Below are positions 18,734 through 28,358 of a DNA stretch of 64,000 nucleotides, one piece after another. The position numbers and the translations under genes were made by a program. Position 1 is the stretch's first letter; each line of letters opens with the position of its first letter. Below the pieces are notes generated by a model. That model ran no database searches, was not told where the DNA came from, and was given only the letters and a program-made list of their open reading frames with translations. Source of the stretch: an uncultured Lachnospiraceae bacterium (GTDB taxonomy: Bacteria > Bacillota > Clostridia > Lachnospirales > Lachnospiraceae); NCBI GenBank assembly GCA_947174705.1, contig CAMWKB010000002.1:1-64000 (forward strand), read 5' to 3'.

Positions 18734-20773
18734 ATGAGACCAGAATGGAAAGATTTTGTAGGCGGCAAGTGGGAGAATGAAGTAAACGTACGTGACTTCA
18801 TTCAGAGAAACTATCACCTTTATGAAGGCGATGACTCTTTCTTAGCTGCTCCTACACAGAACACAAAAGACTTATGGGCACAGGTTCTTGATTTACAGAA
18901 ACAGGAACGTGAAGCAGGCGGTGTACTTGACATGGATACTAAGGTAATTTCCACAATTACATCCCACGGTCCCGGATATCTGGACAAGAGCAAAGAAACA
19001 ATCGTTGGTTTCCAGACAGATAAGCCTTTCAAACGTTCTCTTCAGCCTTACGGCGGTATCAGAATGGCAGAAAAGGCTTGCTCCGACAACGGTTATGAAG
19101 TTGACCCTGAGATCAGCGAGTTCTTCTCCACACACAGAAAAACACACAATGCAGGCTGCTTCGATGCTTATAATCAGGAAATGAGAGCTTGCCGTTCATC
19201 ACATATCATCACAGGTCTTCCGGATGCTTATGGACGTGGACGTATCATCGGCGACTACAGACGTGTTGCTCTGTATGGTATCGATTATCTTATCGAAGAC
19301 AAACAGGCTCAGAAGGATTCTACAGGACGTGTTATGACAGACGATGTAATCCGTCTTCGCGAAGAACTTTCAGAGCAGATGGTAGCTCTTAAGCTTATGA
19401 AAGAAATGGCTGCTTCTTATGGCTGCGATATTTCTAAACCGGCTACTAACGTACAGGAAGCTATCCAGGCTACTTACTTTGGTTATCTTTGTGCAGTTAA
19501 AGAGCAGAACGGTGCTGCTATGTCTCTTGGACGTACTTCTACATTCCTTGACTGCTACGCAGAAAGAGATTTGGCTAACGGAACATTCACTGAAGAGCAG
19601 ATTCAGGAATTCGTTGACCACTTCATTATGAAATTACGTTTGATCAAATTTGCTCGTACACCTGAATACAACCAGATTTTCGCAGGCGATCCGGTATGGG
19701 TAACCGAATCTCTCGGTGGTGTTGGTGTTGACGGACGTCCGTTAGTATCTAAGATGAGCTTCCGTTATCTGCATACTTTAACAAACTTAGGACCTTCTCC
19801 GGAGCCGAACTTAACAGTTCTCTGGTCTACCAGACTTCCTGAGAACTGGAAGAAATACTGTGCTAAGATGTCCATCCAGACTTCTTCAATCCAGTATGAG
19901 AACGACGACCTTATGAGAGTTACCCACGGTGATGACTACGGTATCGCATGCTGCGTATCTTCTATGGTTATCGGTAAAGAAATGCAGTTCTTCGGCGCTC
20001 GTGCAAACCTCGCTAAATGTCTGCTTTACGCATTGAACGGCGGTGTTGACGAAGTTACCAAGAAACAGGTTGGACCTAAATATCGTCCTGTTGAAGGTGA
20101 TGTTCTTGATTATGATGATGTATATGCTAAATTCATGGATATGATGGAATGGCAGGCAGACGTATATGTAAATACTTTGAACATCATCCACTACATGCAT
20201 GACAAATACTGCTATGAGAGAGCAGAGATGGCTCTTCATGACAGAGACGTAAAACGTTACTTCGCAACAGGTGTTGCTGGTCTGTCTATCGTAGCTGACT
20301 CTTTATCAGCAATCAAATATGCAAAGGTTGAGCCTATCAGAGATGAAGACGGCGTTATCGTTGACTTCAAGACAACAGGCGAATTCCCGAAATATGGTAA
20401 TGATGATGACCGTGTTGACCTTATTGCACAGGAAATCGTTCATAAGTTCATGACAGCAATCAGAAGACACCACACCTACAGAAACGGTGTACCTACAACT
20501 TCTATCCTTACCATTACTTCTAACGTAACATATGGTAAGGCTACAGGTAATACACCTGACGGACGTAAGAAAGGCCAGCCTTTCGCTCCCGGTGCTAACC
20601 CGATGCACGGACGTGATACTCATGGTGCAGTAGCTTCCTTATCTTCAGTATCTAAACTTCCGTTCAAGGATGCTCAGGATGGTATTTCTAATACATTTAC
20701 CATTATCCCTGGCGCACTTGGTAAAGAGGATCAGGTATTTGCAGGAGATATCGAACTTGACTTAAATAAATAA
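18734..20773 (+). CDS. pflB: Pyruvate formate-lyase core subunit lacking the C-terminal glycyl-radical domain
   Basis: 679 aa; active-site '[27 protein letters not shown]'; ends '...[30 protein letters not shown]', at the boundary where canonical PFL continues into the glycyl-radical domain. Confidence 0.93.
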   Translation: MRPEWKDFVGGKWENEVNVRDFIQRNYHLYEGDDSFLAAPTQNTKDLWAQVLDLQKQEREAGGVLDMDTKVISTITSHGPGYLDKSKETIVGFQTDKPFKRSLQPYGGIRMAEKACSDNGYEVDPEISEFFSTHRKTHNAGCFDAYNQEMRACRSSHIITGLPDAYGRGRIIGDYRRVALYGIDYLIEDKQAQKDSTGRVMTDDVIRLREELSEQMVALKLMKEMAASYGCDISKPATNVQEAIQATYFGYLCAVKEQNGAAMSLGRTSTFLDCYAERDLANGTFTEEQIQEFVDHFIMKLRLIKFARTPEYNQIFAGDPVWVTESLGGVGVDGRPLVSKMSFRYLHTLTNLGPSPEPNLTVLWSTRLPENWKKYCAKMSIQTSSIQYENDDLMRVTHGDDYGIACCVSSMVIGKEMQFFGARANLAKCLLYALNGGVDEVTKKQVGPKYRPVEGDVLDYDDVYAKFMDMMEWQADVYVNTLNIIHYMHDKYCYERAEMALHDRDVKRYFATGVAGLSIVADSLSAIKYAKVEPIRDEDGVIVDFKTTGEFPKYGNDDDRVDLIAQEIVHKFMTAIRRHHTYRNGVPTTSILTITSNVTYGKATGNTPDGRKKGQPFAPGANPMHGRDTHGAVASLSSVSKLPFKDAQDGISNTFTIIPGALGKEDQVFAGDIELDLNK

Positions 20774-20782
20774 TAAGGCGAA

Positions 20783-20805
20783 AAGAATCGCCTATGGCGA
20801 TTCTT
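20783..20805 (+). other. Intercistronic hairpin after pfl core stop
   Basis: aagaatcgcc-tat-ggcgattctt, 10-bp perfect stem, no following U-run. Confidence 0.6.
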
Positions 20806-20837
20806 CCTAAAAAATGTAAAAATAAAAGGTGGTTGTT

Positions 20838-21041
20838 ATGGACGATAAACAGATGATTGATGATTTTATCAAGATGATGGATTCTGGCATGGCACAGGGC
20901 GTGGGACATGTTAATGTCGATGTGGATACAGAATCCAGTAATTCAAAAGAAGTACAGACAATGGGCTGTACAGACTGTTCCAGAACACCATTGGCATGCA
21001 GTGTTCCAACACTGGAACAAGGTCTTGATGATTTTCGTTAA
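20838..21041 (+). CDS. 67-aa Cys-rich protein between split-PFL subunits, N-terminal half resembles glycyl-radical domain
   Basis: Start preceded by 'aaaggtgg'; MDDKQMIDDFIKMMDSGMAQGVGHVNVDVDTESSNSKEVQTMGCTDCSRTPLACSVPTLEQGLDDFR. Confidence 0.75.
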   Translation: MDDKQMIDDFIKMMDSGMAQGVGHVNVDVDTESSNSKEVQTMGCTDCSRTPLACSVPTLEQGLDDFR

Positions 21042-21103
21042 AATTTTTATAATATAACGCATGCTATTATAATATCTATATAAACAATAAGGAGGAATAT
21101 AAA

Positions 21104-21349
21104 ATGGCAGAAACAAACACAGCTCAGGTAGATAACCTGGTATCATTATTAGATGGTTATGCAACAAAAGGCGGTCATCACCTTAACGTAAATGTTCTTA
21201 ACAGAGACACTTTATTAGACGCTCAGAAACATCCTGAGAACTATCCTCAGCTTACAATCCGCGTTTCCGGATATGCTGTTAATTTCATTAAATTAACACC
21301 GGAACAGCAGGCTGATGTTATCTCTCGTACATTCCATGAGAGCATCTAA
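21104..21349 (+). CDS. Stand-alone glycyl-radical domain protein (PFL C-terminal domain, GrcA/YfiD-like)
   Basis: '[59 protein letters not shown]'; radical Gly in RVSGYAV; RBS 'aaggagg'. Confidence 0.95.
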   Translation: MAETNTAQVDNLVSLLDGYATKGGHHLNVNVLNRDTLLDAQKHPENYPQLTIRVSGYAVNFIKLTPEQQADVISRTFHESI

Positions 21350-21383
21350 TTATCAGGTGGCTGATTAGTTAACCATTAATATT

Positions 21384-21426
21384 AAAAGCTGCACATTCGT
21401 TATATTTAACGGTGTGCAGCTTTTTT
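21384..21426 (+). terminator. Rho-independent terminator after the glycyl-radical domain gene
   Basis: aagctgcac...gtgcagctttttt hairpin with U-run. Confidence 0.8.
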
Positions 21427-21514
21427 ATATATAATTTATACTATAAAAGACTGGTTTTTTTATTCATGACAGGGTATACTATACCTATCTATAACAGAAA
21501 GAAGGCTATAAACT

Positions 21515-22270
21515 ATGCAAGGAAGAATTCACTCATTAGAAAGTTTTGGTACGGTAGACGGTCCGGGCGTCCGCTTTGTTGTATTCGTTCAGGGCTGTCC
21601 CATGCGATGTGCATATTGCCACAATCCTGATACGTGGGAGATGAACGGCGGCACTTTAATGGAGCCGGAATATATCATTGAGCAGTATGAGCGGAATGTA
21701 AGTTTCTATAAAGGAGGCGGAATCACCGTAACAGGCGGGGAACCGCTTATGCAGGTTGACTTTCTCATTGACCTTTTTACACTTGCTAAGAAAAAAGGAA
21801 TTCACACCTGTATCGATTCCTCCGGAATTGCTTACAAACCGGACGGCAATCCCGAATGGCTTGCCAAACTTGATAAATTAATGACGCTGACCGACCTTGT
21901 TATGTTAGATATCAAACACATTGACCCTGAAAAGCATAAGGAACTTACCAGTCAGCCCAACGAAGGCATACTTGCTTTTGCAGCATATCTGAATGAAAAA
22001 AATGTCGATATGTGGATTCGCCATGTTATTGTTCCGGGGCTTACCGATGATGATGAATATTTGTATAAGCTTGGATATTTTATCGGCCAGTTCAAAAACC
22101 TGAAAGCATTGGATGCCCTTCCTTATCACACAATGGGCGAAAATAAATACCAGAAGTTAGGCATGGAATATAAACTTAAAGGCGTTCCCGCTATGGAAAA
22201 GAAACAATTACTTGAGAAAAAAGAAGTTATCCTTGAAGGTATACGCAAACGCCGCGCGGAACAACAATAA
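21515..22270 (+). CDS. pflA: Pyruvate formate-lyase activating enzyme (radical SAM)
   Basis: 'GRIHSLESFGTVDGPGVRFVVFVQGCPMRCAYCHNPDTW', CxxxCxxC radical SAM motif, 'GGGITVTGGEPL'. Confidence 0.95.
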   Translation: MQGRIHSLESFGTVDGPGVRFVVFVQGCPMRCAYCHNPDTWEMNGGTLMEPEYIIEQYERNVSFYKGGGITVTGGEPLMQVDFLIDLFTLAKKKGIHTCIDSSGIAYKPDGNPEWLAKLDKLMTLTDLVMLDIKHIDPEKHKELTSQPNEGILAFAAYLNEKNVDMWIRHVIVPGLTDDDEYLYKLGYFIGQFKNLKALDALPYHTMGENKYQKLGMEYKLKGVPAMEKKQLLEKKEVILEGIRKRRAEQQ

Positions 22271-22332
22271 AATCCAGCATTGCAAGGATTCTGTTACGAT
22301 AAATAATATATACCGGGGGAGGAGGAATACAT

Positions 22333-22431
22333 ATGGAAACAATTATAACAATTGCTTTTGTAGTAGTTGCAGGAATAGCTATTATCGGCAATCTTATTAA
22401 GATGAAAAAGAAAAAAGATGACGAGAAATAA
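22333..22431 (+). CDS. 32-aa single-pass membrane microprotein
   Basis: METIITIAFVVVAGIAIIGNLIKMKKKKDDEK; RBS 'ggaggagg'; below the ORF-track cutoff. Confidence 0.55.
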   Translation: METIITIAFVVVAGIAIIGNLIKMKKKKDDEK

Positions 22432-22515
22432 GCTTGTATATTCTTCATTTTTATATTAGAATATAAGTGATAAATTTTATCACTATGCTTATACAACTAT
22501 AAGGAGGATATGATT

Positions 22516-22686
22516 ATGGCATACGTAATTGGCGATGCTTGTGTAGCATGCGGCGCTTGTGAAGCTCAGTGCCCGGTAGGAGCTATCAGCATGGGAGATG
22601 GCAAATTTGAAATCGATGCTGATAAGTGTATCGATTGTGGTTCTTGTGCAGGAACATGCCCGACAGGCGCTATTTCTCAGGCTTAA
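22516..22686 (+). CDS. 2[4Fe-4S] ferredoxin
   Basis: MAYVIGDACVACGACEAQCPVGAISMGDGKFEIDADKCIDCGSCAGTCPTGAISQA; two CxxCxxCxxxCP motifs; RBS 'aaggagg'; missed by the ORF track (56 aa). Confidence 0.95.
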   Translation: MAYVIGDACVACGACEAQCPVGAISMGDGKFEIDADKCIDCGSCAGTCPTGAISQA

Positions 22687-22706
22687 TTAACCACAGATAA
22701 TTGCAA

Positions 22707-22747
22707 AAGGCCTTCATCCAACCAAAAACGGATGAAGGTCTTTTTAT
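22707..22747. terminator. Probable bidirectional terminator between ferredoxin and MerR gene
   Basis: aaaaggccttcatcc...ggatgaaggtcttttt between convergent genes. Confidence 0.8.
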
Positions 22748-22769
22748 TTAGTATAATAATATAAAGCCC

Positions 22770-23402
22770 TCAACTCTGATTACCGATAAAGCCTTTCTTG
22801 TTTCTTCTTTTACGTTCTTTTTTAGGCGGTTTTTCCTTAATTTTATAATGCTGTCTAAGCATTTCATCAATTTTACGGTAATGTTCCTCTTCATTTTTCC
22901 AATGTTCTTCCTCACGCTCATCTCTGGCGCGGAACTGATAGTCTAACTCTTTCAGAACGCTTTCTTTTATCTCGGCACACATATCCCGGTTGGCGCTCTT
23001 TACGCTTTCCGTTATCATATGCTGAAGCAGATATTGTAACCGCTTAGCCTTTTCTTCCTTAACATTATCATCCGATAGAGAAACAATAAATTTCTGCCGC
23101 TTGCCGAGCATATAATCTGCGGCTTTCTCCTCCGCCTGAAGCGTCTCTGAATCCTTATTTTCGTTTTCGGTAATTGAATCGTCTTTTTGCAGAATACTCC
23201 TAATCGCTTTCAATTGCAGCCCTTGTTCCTTTAACATCTTAATTTCCCTAAACTGCTTCACATCCTCCATTGTATAATACCTATGCCCCATTTCATTTCT
23301 TTTAATCGGGAGCTGCAATTCCTCTTCCCAATACCTGAGAACATGTGTTTCTACCTGTACCTGCTTTGCTGCTTCTGAAATTAATAAGGTCTCTTGATTC
23401 AT
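22770..23402 (-). CDS. MerR-family transcriptional regulator
   Basis: 'LLISEAAKQVQVETHVLRYWEEELQLPIKRNEMGHRYYTMEDVKQFREIKMLKEQGL'. Confidence 0.85.
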   Translation of the reverse strand: MNQETLLISEAAKQVQVETHVLRYWEEELQLPIKRNEMGHRYYTMEDVKQFREIKMLKEQGLQLKAIRSILQKDDSITENENKDSETLQAEEKAADYMLGKRQKFIVSLSDDNVKEEKAKRLQYLLQHMITESVKSANRDMCAEIKESVLKELDYQFRARDEREEEHWKNEEEHYRKIDEMLRQHYKIKEKPPKKERKRRNKKGFIGNQS

Positions 23403-23427
23403 TTTTATTCCCCTTTCTGCAAAACGC

Positions 23428-23461
23428 AAAAGAGACAAACCGGCTATAGCTTGTCTCTTTT
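23428..23461 (-). terminator. Putative terminator after dnaB
   Basis: aaaagagacaa/ttgtctctttt inverted repeat. Confidence 0.5.
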
Positions 23462-23491
23462 GTACTTATAATAACTTTTCTTATTACATTT

Positions 23492-24844
23492 CTATTTTTG
23501 TAGATTTCCGAACTTTGTAAAGTCAGGAAGCCAGACTAATTCTATGGTTCCAATCGGGCCGTTTCTCTGCTTGGCAATAATAATTTCGGCAATATTTTTT
23601 TTCTCCGTATCCTTGTTATAATAATCGTCTCTGTAAATAAACATTACCACATCGGCATCCTGCTCTATCGCTCCGGATTCACGCAAATCCGAAAGCATAG
23701 GCCTGTGGTCCGGTCTCTGTTCTACTGCGCGGCTAAGCTGGGATAACGCGATTACAGGCACATTCAGTTCCCTTGCCAACGCCTTCAATGAACGCGATAT
23801 ATCGGAAATCTCCTGCTGTCTTGAATCTGTACGTCCGCTGCCGGTCATCAACTGAAGATAATCTATTATGATCATTTCCAACCCATGTTCCAGCTTATAC
23901 TTACGGCATTTGGAACGCAGCTCTGAAATACTTATACCCGGCGTGTCATCAATGATCAAATTGGACTTACCGATTAAACCGGCGCTCTCTATGAGTTTCT
24001 CCCATTCTTCATCGGAAAGATTTCCCGTTCTGATATGCTGCGAATCAACTTTGGATTCCATGGAAAAAAGTCGGTTCACCAACTGCTCTTTTGACATTTC
24101 CAGACTGAATATTGCTACCGTCTGATTCTGTTTAAACGCCACATATTCGGCAATATTAAGCACAAACGCCGTTTTACCCATAGAAGGTCTTGCCGCTACC
24201 AGAATAAGGTCTGAAGGCTGCATTCCAGCCGTTCTGTAATCCAAATCTATAAAACCTGTTGCAACGCCTGTTACATTGCCCTTATTATGGGAGGCTCTCT
24301 CGATTCTGTCCATAGCGTTCATAACAATTTGTCTGATTGGGACAAATTCATCTGTATTTCTACGCTGTACTAAATCAAATACTCTTTTTTCCGTATTTTC
24401 AAGAATACTTTCAAGGCTCTCACGTCCTACATAGCAGGTATTCGCAATTTCTTCATTCAGTTTAATAAGTCTGCGGAGAGTGGATTTCTCCGCCACTATA
24501 TTAGCATAATATTTAATATTGGCAGATGTGGGGACTGCTGTAATCAGGTCTCTTACAAATTCCAGACTGCTTACCTCCGGCGGCACATCCTTTTCCTTAA
24601 GCCTGTCCTGCAAAGTTACAAGATCCACCGGCTTACCCTCATCATTTAACTCTACCATAGTCTCAAAAAGGATGCCATACTGTTTACTGTAAAAGTCATC
24701 GCCCACAATGATTTCAGAAGCTACTATGATCGCTTCCCTGTCCATGATCATAGAACCTATGACCGACTGCTCCGCCTCAATGCTGTGTGGCAGTATTCTT
24801 TTCAATAATGCCTCTTCCATTGGCTGCGGCATATCTAATCCCAC
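23492..24844 (-). CDS. dnaB: Replicative DNA helicase DnaB
   Basis: 'LPHSIEAEQSVIGSMI', Walker A 'ARPSMGKTAF', 'IIIDYLQLM'. Confidence 0.97.
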   Translation of the reverse strand: MGLDMPQPMEEALLKRILPHSIEAEQSVIGSMIMDREAIIVASEIIVGDDFYSKQYGILFETMVELNDEGKPVDLVTLQDRLKEKDVPPEVSSLEFVRDLITAVPTSANIKYYANIVAEKSTLRRLIKLNEEIANTCYVGRESLESILENTEKRVFDLVQRRNTDEFVPIRQIVMNAMDRIERASHNKGNVTGVATGFIDLDYRTAGMQPSDLILVAARPSMGKTAFVLNIAEYVAFKQNQTVAIFSLEMSKEQLVNRLFSMESKVDSQHIRTGNLSDEEWEKLIESAGLIGKSNLIIDDTPGISISELRSKCRKYKLEHGLEMIIIDYLQLMTGSGRTDSRQQEISDISRSLKALARELNVPVIALSQLSRAVEQRPDHRPMLSDLRESGAIEQDADVVMFIYRDDYYNKDTEKKNIAEIIIAKQRNGPIGTIELVWLPDFTKFGNLQK

Positions 24845-24850
24845 CTTCTA

Positions 24851-25297
24851 TTATTCTTCAATAACCTTTACCTTAAGCTTAGCGTTTACCTTAGGATGAA
24901 GCTTAACCGTAACTTCATATGCTCCTAATGCCTTAATCGGCTCCGGTAATTGGATTTTCTTCTTATCTAACTCTAAATCGCATTGTTTCTTGGCCTCGGC
25001 TGCAATTTCCTTAGATGAAATAGAGCCAAAAGTTTTGCCGCCTTCACCTGACTTCATTTTAACCACTACTTCTTTGGTCTCTAAAACCTTAGCAAGCTCT
25101 TTTGCAGCCTCTAACAATTCCTGTGCCTTTTTCTCTTCATTGGCCTTTTGCAGCTTTAAATCATTCATGTTCTTGGAATTTGCTTCTACGCCAACCTTCT
25201 TAGGCAGGATAAAGTTTCTGGCATAACCATCGCTTACATCTACGATCTCACCCTGCTTACCTAACGATTTAACATCCTGTAATAAAATAATCTTCAT
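24851..25297 (-). CDS. rplI: 50S ribosomal protein L9
   Basis: 'MKIILLQDVKSLGKQGEIVDVSDGYARNFILPK'. Confidence 0.97.
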   Translation of the reverse strand: MKIILLQDVKSLGKQGEIVDVSDGYARNFILPKKVGVEANSKNMNDLKLQKANEEKKAQELLEAAKELAKVLETKEVVVKMKSGEGGKTFGSISSKEIAAEAKKQCDLELDKKKIQLPEPIKALGAYEVTVKLHPKVNAKLKVKVIEE

Positions 25298-25349
25298 TGT
25301 ATTGTCACACCTTTCTCATAGGATATCATTCATGTATTTACGCATAATA

Positions 25350-27407
25350 CTAACTTAGCTCTCCCTCTTCAATCATGGTATCCAGCGTATTTTTGATCAC
25401 TATTATTCCTCCGTCAAAACTGCTGTCCCTTAACTGACATCCTGCCATAGTCATATGACCGCCGCCGCCCATGCGCTCCATGATAACCTGTACGTTAACC
25501 TCATCGATAGAACGTGCAGAAATGTATATCAATCCGTCATATTCGGTAAGTACGAAACTTGCCTTGACGCCTTTGATATTCAACAGCTCATTTGCCGCCT
25601 GCGCTCCTACAACGGTAGGACTCTGTACATGTTCTCCATGACAGATGGAAATGGCATATGACTGTCTGTATATTTCAGCCTGACTGACAGCATCCGCTTT
25701 AGCTTTATATTCCGCCGCATCATCCCTAAAGAGCTTACGTATCCAAGTCACGTCAGCGCCGTTTCTCCTAAGATATGCCGCTGCTTCAAAAGTTCTTACG
25801 CCCGTCTTAGTCATAAAATTATTGGTATCAATCATAATACCTGCATAAAGACAGGCTGCCTCTTCGGATTTAAGTTTCATTCCGTCACTTATATACTGCA
25901 AAATTTCGGAAACCATTTCACAGGTAGAAGAGGCATAGGCTTCGACATAGGAAAGTGTCGCATTTTCAATGACCTCAGCCCCCTGTCTATGATGGTCTAA
26001 TACTACAATTGAATTACAGTGTTTAAGTAAGTCCGGACACTCCGTAATACTGGGTTTATTAACGTCTACAACAACCAAAACCGCATTGTTTCCAATCATC
26101 TCTATTGCCTGAGTGCCGCTTATGATCATATCGTCCTCATAATTGTCATTGTTTCTGAACATATCCACCATAGGCTGCATGGAAGCAGTAACATTATTCA
26201 GTACAATATGCGCCTGTTTGCCAAGCGCGGCAGCAATGCGGTAAATTCCAATCGATGCTCCAAAGCTGTCGGTATCACCCAAATGGTGCCCCATAACATA
26301 AATCTCATCCTTAACGGAAATAATTTCCCTAAGGGCATGCGCCTTTACTCTGGCTTTAACGCGGGTACTCTTCTCAACCTGCTGGCTCTTACCACCGTAA
26401 TAAATAATATTTTCAGGCATCTTGACAACCGCCTGGTCGCCGCCGCGTCCGAGTGCCAAATCTATTGCATTTCTTGCAAATTCATAATTCTGTGCATAAG
26501 TAAGACCGCTCAAACCAACTCCTACGCTGATGGTAACCGCCATCTCATTGCCTATATTAACGGTCTTAACATCCTCTAATATATCAAAACGGCTTTCCTG
26601 AAGAAGCGAAACCGCCTTTTTCCTCATAACCACCAGATATTTATCTTTCTCCATCTTCTTACAGATGCCATCCAGTGACGCAATATACTTATTTACTTTC
26701 CTGTCTATTAAAGCAATCAGCAAAGACCTTCTGACCTCTTCTACGCTTTCTAACGCTTCTTCATAGTTATCCAGATAAATAAGCGCAACTGCAAGACTCT
26801 GGTCGTCCACTTCCTGGAGAGCTATCTTAAGTGCGGTTTCATCGAACAAATACAGCGCAATTAAATAACCTTCATAGTCTTTGGCTTCGATAATATCGCT
26901 GTTCTGGGCCATTTCCTTTAAGGAAATTTTCTTCAGCTTCGCAGTGTAATTACTTGGTCCATACTCCACGCTGAACTCGGCTTCATCTTCCCCATTCACG
27001 CCCGGAAGCCTTTCTTTAGTAATAGATGGAAAAATAGTGGTTATGGATTTCCTATAACCTTTTTCTTTATCAACCGCTTTCTCAAATGCAATATTAGTCC
27101 AGATAATTTTCCCTGCGTCATCTAACAGCGCATGAGGCAGATCCAGGTCACGTAGCAGCCGCCTCTGTATCTGACCATATTGCGTCGCAAAGCTAATCAG
27201 TTCATTAATAATAATAGGCTTATTATAGAACATCAAAGCAATAGTAATTGCAAAATAAAACACCAGAAAGCAGGTCAGTACCATCCCTGCACGATAATTA
27301 ATTAAATAAATAAGTAAATCTACCGCTATTAATAAAAATCCAAGGTATAAAGAAGACTGCAAATATGACTTCAATCTTCCTTTTAATTTTACACTATTTT
27401 TCATCAT
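25350..27407 (-). CDS. gdpP: GdpP-type DHH/DHHA1 phosphodiesterase (c-di-AMP)
   Basis: Two TM helices, degenerate GGDEF-like region, 'VMGHHLGDTDSFGASIGI', 'VVLDHHRQ', 'GGGGHMTMAGCQL'. Confidence 0.93.
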   Translation of the reverse strand: MMKNSVKLKGRLKSYLQSSLYLGFLLIAVDLLIYLINYRAGMVLTCFLVFYFAITIALMFYNKPIIINELISFATQYGQIQRRLLRDLDLPHALLDDAGKIIWTNIAFEKAVDKEKGYRKSITTIFPSITKERLPGVNGEDEAEFSVEYGPSNYTAKLKKISLKEMAQNSDIIEAKDYEGYLIALYLFDETALKIALQEVDDQSLAVALIYLDNYEEALESVEEVRRSLLIALIDRKVNKYIASLDGICKKMEKDKYLVVMRKKAVSLLQESRFDILEDVKTVNIGNEMAVTISVGVGLSGLTYAQNYEFARNAIDLALGRGGDQAVVKMPENIIYYGGKSQQVEKSTRVKARVKAHALREIISVKDEIYVMGHHLGDTDSFGASIGIYRIAAALGKQAHIVLNNVTASMQPMVDMFRNNDNYEDDMIISGTQAIEMIGNNAVLVVVDVNKPSITECPDLLKHCNSIVVLDHHRQGAEVIENATLSYVEAYASSTCEMVSEILQYISDGMKLKSEEAACLYAGIMIDTNNFMTKTGVRTFEAAAYLRRNGADVTWIRKLFRDDAAEYKAKADAVSQAEIYRQSYAISICHGEHVQSPTVVGAQAANELLNIKGVKASFVLTEYDGLIYISARSIDEVNVQVIMERMGGGGHMTMAGCQLRDSSFDGGIIVIKNTLDTMIEEGELS

Positions 27408-27550
27408 AACCTCTTGTCGTATGTCCTAACGCTATACACACTATCCCAGTTTTATGATTACATAACAACATTAAGTATATCATTTTTTGGCAATATGTGC
27501 CACATCAATATATTGTGCTATTTTGATATAATGTGACAGATATAGTACAA

Positions 27551-27589
27551 TTAATAAAAAATAAAGACGGAGCATATACACTCCGTCTT
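27551..27589 (-). terminator. Rho-independent terminator of the rpsF-ssb-rpsR operon
   Basis: aagacggag-catatac/a-ctccgtctt, A-rich on + strand giving a U-run on minus. Confidence 0.75.
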
Positions 27590-27613
27590 CAAATAAATCT
27601 CTGATTTTTCAAT

Positions 27614-27877
27614 TTAGTCCTGTACGTAAGGCATAATTGCAATGTGTCTTGCACGTTTGATCGCTACTGTAAGAGCTCTCTGATGCTTTGCACAGTTTCC
27701 GGTGATTCTTCTGGGAAGAATCTTACCTCTTTCAGAAATATATCTTTTTAATTTATTTACGTCTTTGTAATCAATTACGTTATCTTTACCGCAAAATACA
27801 CAGACTTTCTTTCTTCTACGGATTCCGCCTTTTCTCTTTGCAGGGAAATCAGGCTTCTCTGTCTTATTATAAGCCAT
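27614..27877 (-). CDS. rpsR: 30S ribosomal protein S18
   Basis: '[61 protein letters not shown]'. Confidence 0.97.
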   Translation of the reverse strand: MAYNKTEKPDFPAKRKGGIRRRKKVCVFCGKDNVIDYKDVNKLKRYISERGKILPRRITGNCAKHQRALTVAIKRARHIAIMPYVQD

Positions 27878-27898
27878 CTTAATTACCTCCTATTATAA

Positions 27899-28342
27899 TT
27901 AATTGAATGGCAGTTCCTCGTCTATTCCGTCCGGAATATTCATGAAACCATCACCGGCTGCCATTGGCTCAGGCCGGCTGCCTGCTGAGGCGTATCCCCC
28001 GTCTCCTGCAGGAGCGCTGTTCTTACTCTCTGCAAATTCCTGATCTTCTACAACTACATCAGTAGTATATACTCTGACGCCGTCCTTATTGGTATAACTT
28101 CCTGTCTGGATGCGTCCTGTCACTGCAATCTTAATTCCCTTATGGAAATATTTCTCCGCAAACTCTCCTGCTCTTCCAAATGCTACACAGTTAATAAAAT
28201 CTGCGGTATTCTCATCTCCATTACGATTAAATCTACGGTCAACAGCTAATGTATATCTGGCAATCGCCATTGCATTTTCACCCTGAGAGTATCTTACTTC
28301 AGGATCACGGGTCAAACGTCCCATAAGAATAACTTTATTCAT
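27899..28342 (-). CDS. ssb: Single-stranded DNA-binding protein
   Basis: 'MNKVILMGRLTRDPEVRY', acidic tail 'DEELPF'. Confidence 0.95.
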   Translation of the reverse strand: MNKVILMGRLTRDPEVRYSQGENAMAIARYTLAVDRRFNRNGDENTADFINCVAFGRAGEFAEKYFHKGIKIAVTGRIQTGSYTNKDGVRVYTTDVVVEDQEFAESKNSAPAGDGGYASAGSRPEPMAAGDGFMNIPDGIDEELPFN

Positions 28343-28358
28343 TAAGTACCTCTTTCTA

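Noticed and set aside
18820-20909. Minus-strand ORFs opposite pflB
   Set aside because: Antisense to a highly conserved, strongly codon-biased gene.
18734-21349. Split PFL as a frameshifted or decayed pseudogene
   Set aside because: The break lies at a domain boundary, separate RBSs are present, the active-site and radical motifs are intact and 330 nt including another ORF intervene.
22212-22496. 62-aa (+) and 89-aa (-) ORFs around the pflA-ferredoxin gap
   Set aside because: Conflict with pflA and the better-supported 32-aa microprotein with strong RBS.
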